From Notospermus geniculatus (taxonomy: Eukaryota; Nemertea; Pilidiophora; Heteronemertea; Lineidae): a DNA stretch of 64,000 bases. The translations under genes and the position numbers were made by a program. Location of the stretch: the NCBI GenBank assembly GCA_002633025.1, contig NMRB01001505.1, positions 87,199-151,198 on the forward strand, written 5' to 3'. The notes below the pieces were generated by a model, which did no database searches, was not told the origin of the DNA, and saw only the letters and a list, made by a program, of their open reading frames with translations. Position 1 is the first letter of the stretch. Every line of letters begins with the position of its first letter. Below are positions 34,328 through 45,800 of this stretch, piece by piece.

Positions 34328-35002
34328 ATTATGAGTTCAGTTGCGTTGCACCTACGACTAGTAGTTTCTGCTCCAGAGTGCAGAGGGCGCTCAAATAGGT
34401 AATAAATTTCATATGTGTGTTCTGCATCATTGTGTTTACAATTATTATTCATTCATCCATTTATTCTAAAAACTTAGTTTTTGCTCTGGAAACTTAGTTT
34501 GTACCGCTAAAAACTACGTTTTTGCTCGCATAACTTGGGTTTTCATCTAGTAAGCCTTCTTTCAACTCAAGAGCTACATATAATTCCAAGATAAGATGAG
34601 CAGAAACCTATGTTTATGGATGGCACGGCCAGAATCTTTTCTTGCGACTTAAAAGGCTTACTTTCTGAGCAACAACTACGTTTAACTAAAACATTAGTTC
34701 TGTATCCCCCAGAACTGTCATTATGTTCCGGAACATTCTGGTCCGAAAACCATGATTCTGGATGCAAAAACTTTTTTTTTAGTTTCCAGTTAGAACTCCA
34801 GTTTAACACCTCGGCCCCAGGTCAGGTACATATACCGTGTGCACAAGTGTGATTATGAAACCGAGGTGTGAAACATACATGTAGGTTACGGTTAAAACTG
34901 AGTTTTTGCCCAGAAACTAAGTTCTTGCATCCAGAAACATGGCATTTGGACCGGAATGCGACGTAAAGATAGTTCCGGGTGATGCAGAACTAATGTTTCG
35001 AA
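34328..35002. other. No gene seen; diverged repeats
   Basis: Words such as gaaacttagttt, aactacgtttttgc and actgagtttttgcccagaaac recur in both orientations, suggesting a decayed palindromic repeat. No coding sequence is supported. Confidence 0.35.
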
Positions 35003-35188
35003 TTGAGAAGATTCAAAGACGAGCAACCAAACTTATCCAAACTCCCCCCCCCCCCTCCCCTCCTCAAACGTTTCAGTTACAGTGAAAAATTGAAACGTCT
35101 TGATGTGATGTCCCTAGTTCATCGAAGGCCTCGTGGTGACATGATCAATCTCTTTAAAATTATGAATGGGATCCTTAAGTTTGATATA
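35003..35188 (+). mobile_element. LINE ORF2 C-terminal fragment (CR1/L2 group)
   Basis: The frame reads IEKIQRRATKLIQ, then a poly-proline from a C-run, then SYSEKLKRLDVMSLVHRRPR and GDMINLFKIMNG. This aligns with the C-terminal segment of the LINE ORF2 at about 44855-45010 (IEEVQRRATKLV, SYEDRLEVLKL, RRRRGDLI). It is cut off where the next inverted-repeat element starts. Confidence 0.75.
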
Positions 35189-36615
35189 CATGTACAGTCT
35201 TGTTCGTATTAAGTGTCAATCCACGAGTGGACCAGGCAAAATCTGCAAAAAGTGACAAAGTGGGGGGTCGGCAGATCTGGCTCAAATTCCTACCAGAAGA
35301 TGGTCTTGGGGCACAATGAAGACATGCCAAATATTTCGGAGCTCGGTCACAATGTTAGGGAGTAAGGGGCAAAAATAGGCCTACTGCCAAAAACTAATTT
35401 GTAAATGACAACAGCGATTGTTCATCAAAATACTGTGTATTTGAGTGAATTTTCACACCTTGTCCGGCAACGGCAGGGGATATTCCTTATATGTGAATGA
35501 AAATAGATGTCCCTTGGAATTTTTTCCCATTCTTGTTTAGTTCCAAATCACTCTTGATTTAAAGGTACAGTGCTGTAATGGCTTCGTGTCAAAAAATGTA
35601 TGGTTTGGTCTACAACGAATTACGGACCCACTGCAGGGGTGAGGAAGGTGGGCACTTCAGAGAAAGGAGTCAAGGGATGCCTCTCTTGATCAAAAGAATA
35701 AAATCTTTGGTTCTCTTTCCATTGCAGAGATATGCAGGTGCAAAGTCATGCATAAATGCACTACTGATGTACTACGGATGTATTACGGCTACATCGTTCA
35801 TTTGTAGTACATTACATGTCTACATATACACAGACATATCTCTGCAACGACAAGAAAAACCAAAGATTTTCTTTTTGACTTTTAAAGATGAGGTCTCATC
35901 CTACAACTTCAAACTAGTTTTGTCATCCAGGACCCTGCAGAGGCTTCACTATGAATGCCTACTTTGACCCCTGTAAAAGCACATTTTTGCCATATACGCC
36001 CCAACCAGCCAAAGGATTGGGCCAATATTTTGCATGTCCCTCACCAGGGGTCAACTACACACCAAATTTCATTGCAATCCGCCGACCCCCACTTTATCAC
36101 TTTCTGCCTGGTCTATTCGTGGACTTACACTTAATATCAACACCGATTATCTCAAATATCTCATAAACCATGAAACCAATTTAAGTGCGGTTTTCTGCAT
36201 AAGGTCAGAAATCTTGTTGACTACAACTGGGCGTCAATGTTTTTGCACAAGATTCACTTCTTCATTGCGTAATCTGTCGTTGAAAAAAGGTCCAAAAAAA
36301 CTTTTTCACCAAAATTCCTTTGCGAGAATGAAGTTATGCCAAAATAAAGGTGATTTAGCAAGTTACTGTCAAAATCTGCCATTTAGTTTTTGAAAAATTG
36401 ACGTTTTTGTAAACCTATGTCAACACCACTTGTCTTCCACTGCCGACAACTTATGAGACGGTCCCTACCATGCTTCATGTCCCTTGTGTAGGCCGTCAGT
36501 GCATACAAAATCCATAGATCTATAGAAAAGCGTTGAGTCCTATGTGGCAAAAAGTGTTACATAATAATTTTTCAAGTGTGTGGAGGCTTTAGTGACCAAT
36601 TCATGCACTGGTTAA

Positions 36616-36987
36616 AGCTGAACTTAATAGATATAAACCCCAAGCGGCAGAGGTAGAAATTACGAACAGCCGCAAGATCTCCATGAGGAAATAAAGGGAT
36701 CGGAAATGCCGTCATGCAAGCGAGCAGTCTTCGTGGCGCGTACAGCAAGAGGTTGGCGAATCGATCAGTGGGTTGTGGGTTCGAATCTCGGTACCATCAC
36801 AGATTATTTTTCGTTTCTCATCGGCAGCTTTGCTGAGATCTTCATTCTTCAAGTGCGTGGTGACGAGTGAAACCAACTGTGACCGTCCGAGAGGGTGTAT
36901 CGTTTTCAGAGGTAGTTTGGAAGTGCCTTGTGGCTGTTCGTAATTTCTACCTTTGCCGCATGGGGTTTATATCTATTAAGTTCAGCT
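36616..36987. mobile_element. 372-bp TTAA-flanked MITE
   Basis: The ends agctgaacttaatagatata and the complement are flanked by TTAA (36612-36615 and 36988-36991). The inverted ends run about 61 bp with three mismatches. The interior has a pol III B-box-like gggttcgaatctc near 36778, so a tRNA-like relic may be captured. It shares the first six bases of its end with 47928-48789. Confidence 0.85.
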
Positions 36988-37202
36988 TTAACTTCAAACA
37001 AAGATGACAAAGGCTATTAAGTTCTTTCTCAATGCCTGTTACTTCTTGCAATACAGTGTCATGAATAACCAGTACAGGTCACAACATTTACTGTATAGTA
37101 TGCGTTAATCGGTCGGCCCGCGAAACTTGTTCGAATGGAAAATCGTTGATTATCCGCATTCTGGGCCTAGTTAAGTTGATAACGCCTCTCTCCATACAAC
37201 AC

Positions 37203-37269
37203 CGTTGGTTCGATCCTGGTAGGAAGCAATGTCTTTCACCTTAGAAACCCGATTTCTATTTCATATTCT
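37203..37269 (+). repeat. 5-prime-truncated copy of the ggcctagtgg SINE
   Basis: It starts inside the B box (gttggttcgatcctgg) and shares the whole 3-prime part aggaagcaatgtctttcacc to ttcatattct with 37405-37540. Both copies are bordered by tctccatacaacacc, so this may be a local duplication and not an independent insertion. Confidence 0.75.
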
Positions 37270-37404
37270 TTACTTGTATCTCCTTTATTTGTGACCCTTG
37301 TATAACATAAAACTGTTTGGGTTCGGAGATTGTTTGGGCTACTCGCAGGGTACTTATGGACGCCTCGTTTAAACACGGGCCATTGAACCATCTTTTTTGA
37401 AGAT

Positions 37405-37540
37405 GGGGATTTGGCCTAGTGGTTTAAGGCGTGTGCCCCTGAGTGCTGGCGATTGATGCCATATGCGAGGGTTCGTTGGTTCGATCCTGGTAGGAAGCAA
37501 TGTCTTTCACCTTAGAAACCCGATTTCTATTTCATATTCT
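37405..37540 (+). repeat. tRNA-derived SINE, full copy
   Basis: The A box is in ttggcctagtggtttaaggc and the B box is ggttcgatcc. They are followed by the conserved 3-prime part aggaagcaatgtctttcacc and ending ttcatattct. The family is also at 37203-37269 and 58158-58292. Confidence 0.8.
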
Positions 37541-38240
37541 CCATACAACACCAGTGTCAATTCAAATGAATTTTCTGCTGGTCACCACTATAGCCTTCAT
37601 TGTTGCGAGTAGCCTTGGACAACGAAGAAATGTGACACGATGGTCATTCACGCAAGCAATGAATGCAGACGAGTAGGCCTAGCACTAATGAAATTGACCG
37701 GAGCACTTTTCTCGCGGATGACGGGTTGATCAATAATTACCCTGAACCTGAGTATTCAACGATTTTCCATTCGAACAAGTTTCGCGGGCCGACCGATTAA
37801 CGCATACTATACAGTATCTATGCCTATACAGTCACCCATGCATGTGTATGGTTTGCATTATTATGTAGGGGCCGTCTCATACGTTGTTGGTAGTGAAACA
37901 CAAGTGGTGTTGATATAGCTTTACTAAAACGTCAATTTCTCAAAAACTAAACAACGTATTTTTGATAGTAACTTGCTAAATCACCTTTATTTTGGCATAA
38001 CTTCATTCTAGCCAAGGAATTTTGGTGAAAAATCCAGAAACAAAAACGTTTGTTTTTACCTTTTTTCAACGACAGATTACGCAATGAAGAAGTGAATCTT
38101 GTGCAAAAACATTGATGCCCAGTTGTAGTCAACAAGATTTCTGACCTTATGCAGAAAACCGCATTTAAATTGGTTTGGTGGTTTATGAGATATTTGAGAT
38201 AATCGGTGTTGATATTAATATGAACAAGACTGTACCTCTG

Positions 38241-38930
38241 GGGCCATATGCATAAAACTTCTTAAGTATGAAAATCCCAAGGGATTCCCTCAAATCATCA
38301 CCTAAGTGGAAATCGTAGCTTAAAGGAGATGCAGAAAGGTCTTGGGAATAGTGAAAGCCTTAAAACCACCCTTAACTTTAAGTGGTCACAGTTCCCTTAA
38401 CTGACTCCTTAACTTCACGGCTGTGGCAGGCACACGTTGGAATATTGTTGTCCATGCTGTTTTTAATGCATACTGGCCAAAAAAGGACAGGGAAATTATC
38501 TGCTAGGCCAGGGTAGGATAACATTGAACTGTACCAAGGATTTTGATTTGACAGTATGTAGGCCTATTCTCTTTCTGTCCTCCTGTTTTTTTTCTTTTCC
38601 ACCGTTTAAACAGCCATTTTACGCAGTTCCTAACATACTACAAAGCCATTACAGCATCGCCTGCAGTCATGTTCATATAGATGCAGCCTACATTGAGAAA
38701 CCTTTATTAAGTATAACACTCAAGAAATCTGGGAAACCCATTGAATACTGACATTTCATTGGCTGACACCACAGTTCCTGGAAATACTTAAGTTAAGGGT
38801 TGCCCTTTGCTTAGTATGCCCTTAGTTTGTTTTATGCATACACCTTAAGTATGACACTTGGTAAAGTGAATTCTTACACGTTAAGGGTAAGTTTTACACT
38901 TAACTTAAGGAAGTTTTATGCATATGGCCC
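38241..38930. mobile_element. 690-bp Harbinger-type MITE (CTG duplication)
   Basis: The ends gggccatatgcataaaactt and its complement are inside CTG on both sides (38238-38240 and 38931-38933). A 3-bp CWG target and GGGCC ends match PIF/Harbinger. Complementary aacttaagg/ccttaag words fill the interior. No transposase is present. Confidence 0.75.
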
Positions 38931-39062
38931 CTGCAACCTAAGAACTCCATTACTCGAGGTCATTCGTGCAAGTTGTTTCTCCCCAGGAGCGCCCCAACAC
39001 GAGTAAAAAACTTCTTCTGCTGCAGGGTAATTCGAGGTTGGAATAGCCTGCCCTTCACTGGG

Positions 39063-39438
39063 GCTGAAAGGGTAAATGTCGTCCTGGGTATATACAAAGA
39101 TTACCCAGGATCTCAATCTTCACTAAACAATACCCTGGGTGTACTTTCGGTAGCCGAACATCACCCAGCATCGCAATCAGTGCCTAGGAACGAGTCCTAT
39201 TTAGAAATCCCGTGGAATCTCGCGGTGTCACGCCGCGGTTCTTGTTGAGTGTAGCTGTTCATGACATTCTTCAGGCGGTCATGTGACCACGGGCGCGACA
39301 ACCTCGAATCCAGGTGTCATATACTACGATGCTGGGTGATGTTCGGCTACCGAAACTACACCCAGGGTATTGTTTTCGTGAAGATTGAGATCCTGGGTAA
39401 TCTTTGTATATACCCAGGACGACATTTACCCGTTCAGC
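39063..39438 (-). mobile_element. 376-bp MITE with about 110-bp inverted ends, copy B
   Basis: This has the same ends and exactly the same length as 9579-9954, with the interior reversed. It is flanked by the 9-bp duplication ttcactggg (39054-39062 and 39439-39447). It supports an active or recently active non-autonomous Mutator-like family. Confidence 0.9.
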
Positions 39439-39924
39439 TTCACTGGGCTTACAGTGAAAAACTCTATAATTATAGGGGGTTAAAGTAAAGTATACTCAGC
39501 CTCAGCTTCATTCAGCTTATGCAGCGTTCAATGTAAACCCTGGGCCCCCCTGGTCAGGGGATCGACACTTAATCGACACTGGAAAAAATCTCATTCGTCC
39601 AGGGATCGACATTTTATTGACCCAGAATGATGGGAACAGGGGCGGTGGACTAGTGTTGGTTGGGGATCATGTTGGAAGTGGGCAATGTGGACCTCTCCAC
39701 ACCCAACTGCTTTACTACAGCTGTCGAGTGTGAGGAGAGGTGTCTACGTGTTTAGCCATATACCAGCCTGATAGCGACAGGGTTCTCGAAGTGACGTTTT
39801 GTGGTGTCAGATCATGCCGCGAGAGTGGAGTTGCTGCGGTTTTGGGCAGGGGAAAGAAAATAATAGCGGGACAAACACAGAAAACGTACGTGAAAGAAAG
39901 AAAATGGGGAGAAGAAGATTCTTC

Positions 39925-39997
39925 CTCCAACCGGACTCGAACCCACGGATGTCGGAAACCATTCATGTTGTAACTACCGGGCTACCGGGCTCGCCCC
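39925..39997 (-). repeat. tRNA-derived SINE head
   Basis: On the minus strand the segment has ggtagcccggtagtta (A box) and ggttcgagtcc (B box, complement of 39933-39943). The region leftwards to about 39715 may be its body. It is not a foldable tRNA gene by eye. Confidence 0.55.
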
Positions 39998-40007
39998 GAC
40001 AACAGGG

Positions 40008-40218
40008 AATACTCTCTATCCGGAACTTTAAGACCAGAGTGCTCCGCCCCAGCCAGTCAATTCATGTTCATCAACAATTCACTTCAGCGCCGTCGAGTAG
40101 AGCTTGGGGTTGATTGACCAAATTGTACAATATAGGCTTTTTACTAGGGTGAATGCCACTTGGGCGGGCCTAGAAGTTCCTCATTGTCTGGTCTTAAAGT
40201 TCCGGATAGAGAGTATTT
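40008..40218. mobile_element. 211-bp MITE
   Basis: The ends aatactctctatccggaact and the complement extend for about 31 bp. The target duplication is unclear, possibly TA-like. Confidence 0.7.
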
Positions 40219-40409
40219 AGTAATACAATGCGGCGATGGCCTAATTCATAATTTAATCGGCTTATAAGGAATAGATTGGGCGGAACTAAGTAGGTAACGA
40301 ATTTAATAATTTTGGCATGCTCCCGTTATTCTTGAACAACACGTTCAGCTCCATTGTAGCTTACTATAGGCAAGCATTACATGAATAAAGCAAGGTTCAT
40401 TGACACACG

Positions 40410-40505
40410 GATCCGATCCGTTTTCAGTCCGTTTGCCCCTAGTTTTCCGGATACGACAACGCTGAAGTCAATTTGATAGATTTTTTACGGACCAATTCCG
40501 TGTGC
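40410..40505. mobile_element. About 100-bp MITE inside an inverted repeat arm
   Basis: Ends cacacggatccgatccg and a diverged complement (cggaccaattccgtgtg) surround a short AT-rich centre. The other arm of the surrounding inverted repeat (46586-46640) reads gcaaggttcattaggtc without the insert, so the insertion site is identifiable. The exact borders are uncertain by a few bases. Confidence 0.55.
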
Positions 40506-41370
40506 CACTAGGTCTGTCTCATCAAAGAACGTTAGGGACGGACGGGAACCTAAATCAACGTCCATGGGCGCATAGTAGGGTAAATCTAATTGGCCTTTAC
40601 ATGTCACGTGAAGTCCACATATGGACACCTGCGTTCCAAGTTCTGAATGGAGGCGGGCCATATAGCAATAATGTTTTTTGCACTAGATAATTGAATTCAA
40701 TGGCAGTAGTACAATAAGTTAGACGCGTACTGGAAATGGTCAATAAAGATCATTCCTTTGTCCGAAATTGAATTGATTATTTGGTAACATTCCCATGATT
40801 TGTGTAGGGGAACAGTAGACAAGTAATGCCCGGTGTACACGATTCCTCAAAGTTGGATGCAAAAAAACTTGACCATGCGCGGCGCGATAGACGTCTTTTT
40901 TTTGATTTTCGATTTTTAGCAGAGAAAATTTGTTTTAAACTCGAAATAATTCACGCAGATCACAGCAACAAGAACGACTCTCGATCGATGAAACTACGGA
41001 TAACACTCGGAGAATGGGAAGAAGTGATTTATATCTGTTAGTTAGGAGTTAGACGACTTTTATTTGGACGGCCAAATCGGATCACACGGCGGCCATTTTG
41101 AAATTTTGACTCGAAATTGCACTGAACTGCTGAATGGCATGTAGGCTATGGCTGTACATGGATGAACATGTTGTTTGTTTGTTTACTTCGGCAACTCTAC
41201 AGTACTGGCTGTTTTTACCTATAATTGGCTATACGATATAAGATTATTTTTTCCAAGGATTGTAGAGGATTAACCAAGATTTATACACGCGTCTACCTGC
41301 CTACGCACTGACGTTTGGACTTACTTGGTCTTGGTGAACCCTGGGGTTAGGCCTATTGATCACGCCAATG

Positions 41371-42511
41371 GAAGATAAGTCTGAGAGCCCACTACTGCTA
41401 TCAAATGCTTATGAGAGTGAACAACAGCCAGCGGTACTAAATCTCTTGGACAGTAGCACTCTAAATACACCAAATACCAGAGCTCTACACAATAAACCGC
41501 CCTCGTATCCGAGAAGGTTTTTTCAGGAAAGTCAGACTTCTACCCCAATTGATTGTAACACAGAGATCCCCCCCTGCTACCACCATAATAGAAGGGCTTA
41601 CACCTGTAGGGGGAGGCACTATCAGGAAGAGAGACGCTATAACTCCAGATTCAGCAGAACGCTGCTGGCAAGAACAATACAGCAAAAGGGGTAAGCCAAC
41701 TAATATGGCCAATAGGTATGAGAACTGGCAACCAGAGACTGATAGAATGAGAGATCAACCAATTACACTCGATACGATGAAATTACTCATAGCTGACTTG
41801 AAAGCTGAACAAAATATTGAGTACAATTCCATGTGTAATAAAATCGAAGACCTTGGGAAGAGCATTCGAACAGAGGTTCACGATGCAGTTGAAAATGCAC
41901 TCAAAACCAGGCTCCCAGTTCTAGAGGCGAAGGTGGATGGGAAAATACAGGCTGCGAAGGCAGAATTGCAGGGATCGATAATGGCAAATCAGAAGGCAGT
42001 TGATGAGAAACTGGAGAGGTTCACTGAGGAACAGAGGAAAAAAGGTCAAAGTGAGAAGAACGTTATAATTGGGGGAATGGAAGAATTAGCTGAAGATAAT
42101 CCAATCGAGCAAAGGAATATAGATTTGAAGGAGGTAAATGCACTTGCAAAGGCCACAATCCACGGAAGAAATTTGATTATTTGGACAGCCAAAAGAATTG
42201 GAATCAAGAAAGCCGGTGTGAATAGACTCGTAAAAATGGTGATGGTAAATAGAGACCAGCGTGACCTGTTTCTACATGATATTAGGAAGCTTAAGAAGGA
42301 GAGAGAGGGTCTACTTAAGGAAAACGGAGGTCTCAACCACCTCACGTTTTCTATTGATCGGTCCAAGAGGGAACGAGATGAGTACAAGGAGTTAAAGAAG
42401 GAATTAGATAGGCGTGTGCAAGGGGGCGAGACTGACATAGCTATACGCGGAAATAAAATTGTTAAGACGAGGCAGCCCTTTCCGGCGGTCCCCCCTATTG
42501 GGGGCAGATAA
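41371..42511 (+). pseudogene. LINE ORF1 (nucleic-acid chaperone type), frameshifted
   Basis: The N-terminal part reads from the ATG near 41371 (MEDKSESPLLLSNAYES) in one frame. The rest reads in the frame running 41549-42511, so a frameshift lies between about 41550 and 41690. The main part has a charged coiled-coil-like stretch (LIADLKAEQNIEYNSM to EKLERFTEEQRKK). It then has an RRM-like segment beginning KNVIIGGMEELAEDN and RNLIIWTAKRIGIKKAG, as in L1-like ORF1 proteins, which bind the element RNA. The end overlaps the start of ORF2. Confidence 0.7.
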
Positions 42512-45257
42512 GATAGTTGCAGATAGAAGAACGTTTATCAGGTGCCTGTACACTAATGCGGATAGTTTGCATAATAAGTTACCTGAACTAGAATCCGTGT
42601 CAAAACTTTATAACCCAGACGTTATAGCAATAACTGAGATCAATGCAAAGCGTTCTCGTTGGACCTCAGTATGAATTCAAGGAGTCCCGAGAAATTATCA
42701 TGGAAACTGGCACACAGAAACCATTAGCCATATCAGTAGTTTACAGGAGTCCAAATTCTAGTAAAGTAGAGAATAAGAAGCTGAACCGAACTGTGAGGGA
42801 TATCCTGAAGAGAACCAAGGAGGATCCAGTTATAGTTGGCGATTTTAACCTACCAGAGATTGACTGGGAACAAAATGCATCCCGAGGTGGTCCACAGCAT
42901 AGAGCTACATTGTTTCTCGAAGTTATTCAAGATTCTCTTGCTTCTCAGCTTGTCACAGAACCAACACATTATAGACCAGACCACAATCCAACCTTGATAG
43001 ATCTAGTAATAGTCAACAAGGAAGATACAATTAACAATATCGAACATACACCATCGCTGGGGAAAAGCCACCACCAAGTTTTAATTATAGACATTAACCG
43101 TAACACTCCAGAAGGCCCGGATTCACCAAGACCACTCAAGTACGCGTACCAGAGGGTGGAGTACAAATTATTGAAAGAAGCTATGGCTGAAGAGCATCTT
43201 ATGGATAGGATTGTGAACCTTAATACGGAGGATTGCTGGACGGAGATAAAATCTACGTTACTGAGGCTAAGAGACCGTTTTGTTCCACGGGTGACCATTG
43301 GAAATGGTATTAAGAAAAAACCACTGTGGATGAACAATATTGCTCTCCGGAAGGTAAAGAAGAAGCACAACGCTTATAAAAGATACTTAGCAACCAAAGA
43401 AGGAGAGGACTATCTCAATTACACTAGGGCGCGTGACGAGGCACATCGAACCGTCAGACGAACCAAGAGATTATTTGAAGCAAAAATAGCAGCAGAATGT
43501 AAGAATAACCCGAAAGCCTATTGGGGCTATTACAAGAACTCCGTTAGCAAGCGACAAGACATCCCAAATTTGAAGAAAGAGGATGGTACAGAGTTAGTAG
43601 ATGATAGAGATAAGGCAAATCATTTGAACGACTTTTTTGCGTCGGTTTTTACACGAGAAGATCTGAGTCATATCCCGACAATTCCCGAACCTGTGATTAC
43701 CCATGAGATGTCCAAAATAATCATCGACAGAAATATGGTGTTAAAGCAGCTGTTATCTCTTAACGTTTCTAAGGCTCATGGCCCAGATGGACTCCACCCG
43801 AGACTACTTCAAGAGTTAAGCCAGGAGTTAACTGACCCTTTGACGTTACTTTTTAAGAAAAGCCTCGATGAGATGATAGTCCCTGAGGATTGGAAAACTG
43901 CCCAAGTTACACCTATTTTCAAAAAAGGCAATCGGAATAGTGCGAACAATTACAGACCAGTGAGTCTCACATCTATCCCATGCAAGGTTATGGAACAGAT
44001 TATCAAGCAATCGTTGATGGATCATTTTGCAGCCAACGATCTTATAACCGACAGGCAGCACGGTTTTATACCACGTAAGGGCTGTGTCACAAATTTACTC
44101 GAAGCAACCGGGGACTGGGAAGACTGTATTGAAAGAGGGACTAGTGTTGATATTATGTACCTCGATTACGCGAAAGCCTTTGACAAAGTTCCTCACCAGC
44201 GTTTGTTGTCAAAGCTCCGGAGCCACGGGGTCGAGAACAATGTCTTAGGATGGATTAGCAGCTTTTTGTCAAACAGACAACAATACGTCACAGTGGAGGG
44301 AGAAAAATCAGAGAGAACCTTGGTAACTAGCGGAGTACCGCAGGGAAGCGTCCTGGGACCAGTTTTATTTATTGCTTACGTTAATGATCTACCGGAAGAG
44401 ACAAGGGCCACAGCAAAATTGTTCGCAGACGATGTTAAGACCTACAACGAAGTGAGGACGCCTGAGGATGAAGAGGCATTACAAGCATATCTGATGTCAA
44501 TGGAGCAATGGACAATCAAGTGGCAAATGAGTTATAATCTAGACAAATGCAAGCATATGAGAATTGGCACTCACCAGCAGCAGCATCAATACTGCTTACA
44601 CTCACCGGATGGCAACAGGCGCTATCTCGGGAAGACATCAGTAGAAAAAGACCTCGGAGTTACAATAGATGACAAGCTGACCTTCGATGACCATATACAT
44701 AGAATAACAAAATCAGCTAACGCCACTTTAGGAACTATCAAAAGGACATTCACGAATCTGAACCTAGTCAATTTCACCCTCTTATATAAGACCTTAGTTA
44801 GATCACAACTGGAATATGCTCAGGAAATCTGGAACCCTTGGAAAAAGAAACACATAACGAAAATTGAGGAAGTTCAAAGGAGAGCAACGAAACTGGTAAA
44901 TAACCTACGAAATTTGTCGTACGAGGATCGACTGGAGGTACTCAAATTGCCAGCTTTAGCCCATCGTCGGAGAAGAGGAGATTTGATTACTATGAATAAG
45001 ATCACGCATGGACTTCTGATTACTTCACTCGCAATCCCTTTTTCTACCTCTTTTCTACCTCACAACATCTACGTGGCCATTATTTGAAACTTGAACCAAA
45101 ACGATGTCGTACGGCAATTAGGAAGAACTTTTTCACAAATAGAGTCGTTAAGGATTGGAACAATTTAACAGAAGATATTGTCTCGTCGCCAACAGTCAAT
45201 ACATTCAAAAACCGCCTGGATCGGTACTGGGCGGAGATCGGAGTGTCGAGATATTAA
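42500..45257 (+). pseudogene. LINE ORF2: endonuclease and reverse transcriptase, broken
   Basis: The apurinic-type endonuclease starts with CLYTNADSLHNKLPELESV and DVIAITEINAK. About 50 residues are then missing near 42645, and the frame changes before VVYRSPNS and VGDFNLPEIDW. The usual SDH motif reads SHH, so the catalytic aspartate is changed. The reverse transcriptase is complete: IMYLDYAKAFDKVPH (motif A), SGVPQGSVLGPVLF (motif B) and FADD at 44422-44433 (motif C). After HRRRRGDLI the frame shifts near 45008. The true C-terminus (LRGHYLKLEPKRC, then WNNLTEDIVS) continues in another frame to a stop at 45255-45257. The element is therefore inactive. Confidence 0.9.
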
Positions 45258-45472
45258 TTTCTTAAGATGATGATCGAGTATCTGTTACACACGGACTTAA
45301 AGGAGTGATCACGCATACAAGGACAGACTGTAAATAGTGTACATAGTTTTTGAAGACGTCTATCAACCTGTGCTGCGCACACATATTACGTAAATAGTAC
45401 CGTATACACGACTGTAAAGGCAAAGACCCAGAAGGGTCATAGACGCCTCAATGATGATGATGATGATGAAAA

Positions 45473-45800
45473 AGATTGATCGTGTACGGCGGTAAATTGG
45501 ATGAAATATTTTGCGTCAACCAAAGATTGATTGAATAGAGCCGGTCCTATTTTTGAATGACGAATTGATAAAATTTGACCGTGTACGGCGGGCATGGATA
45601 TCTATTGAACAATTAACCCTCCTGAATTAAAGTTTTCTGATTACGAATATGAATGGTGGTTATGTAACTGGACCATTTTGTGAAAGATTGGATGAGAATG
45701 ATTGACAGTGTATGGCGGGACCCTTAACATAAAAATTTGACCAAAATGATTGATGAAAAAGTTTGATGAAAATGATTGATCGTGTACAGCGGCCATTAGG
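45473..45800 (+). repeat. Degenerate gattgatcgtgtacggcgg repeats
   Basis: Four variants of gattgatcgtgtacggcgg occur near 45475, 45577, 45697 and 45773 with spacings of 75-120 bp. The first follows the LINE tail directly, preceded by gatgaaaaa; the last is preceded by gatgaaaat. The LINE may thus have landed inside this array. Confidence 0.5.

Larger units (their letters stand above)
35192..38235. mobile_element. 3-kb nested inverted-repeat element
   Basis: The ends gtacagtcttgttc (35192) and gaacaagactgtac (38222-38235) are perfect complements followed by tattaa on the inner side. Two palindromes lie inside: 35208-36136, and 36125-36470 paired with 37870-38215. The latter continues into 37090-37160 paired with 37750-37820. 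A TTAA MITE and two SINE copies are inserted within. None of the open frames in it shows a transposase. No target-site duplication was resolved. Confidence 0.6.
41290..45472 (+). mobile_element. CR1/L2-group LINE, nearly complete but damaged
   Basis: The 5-prime end is not defined. A probable untranslated region precedes ORF1. ORF1 (about 41371-42511) and ORF2 (about 42500-45257) lie in tandem, followed by a 3-prime region that ends in a (gat)n tail at about 45451-45470. The element carries a frameshift in ORF1, an internal deletion in the endonuclease, and a frameshift near the ORF2 C-terminus. It copies itself through RNA by target-primed reverse transcription when intact. No target-site duplication was found. 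Confidence 0.85.

Noticed and set aside
36034-36393. ORFs inside the 36.0-38.2 kb palindrome as genes
   Set aside because: Both arms give similar frames because they are inverted copies. No motif is recognisable.
36616-36987. Functional tRNA gene at the B-box-like gggttcgaatctc
   Set aside because: No matching acceptor, D or anticodon arms can be drawn around it.
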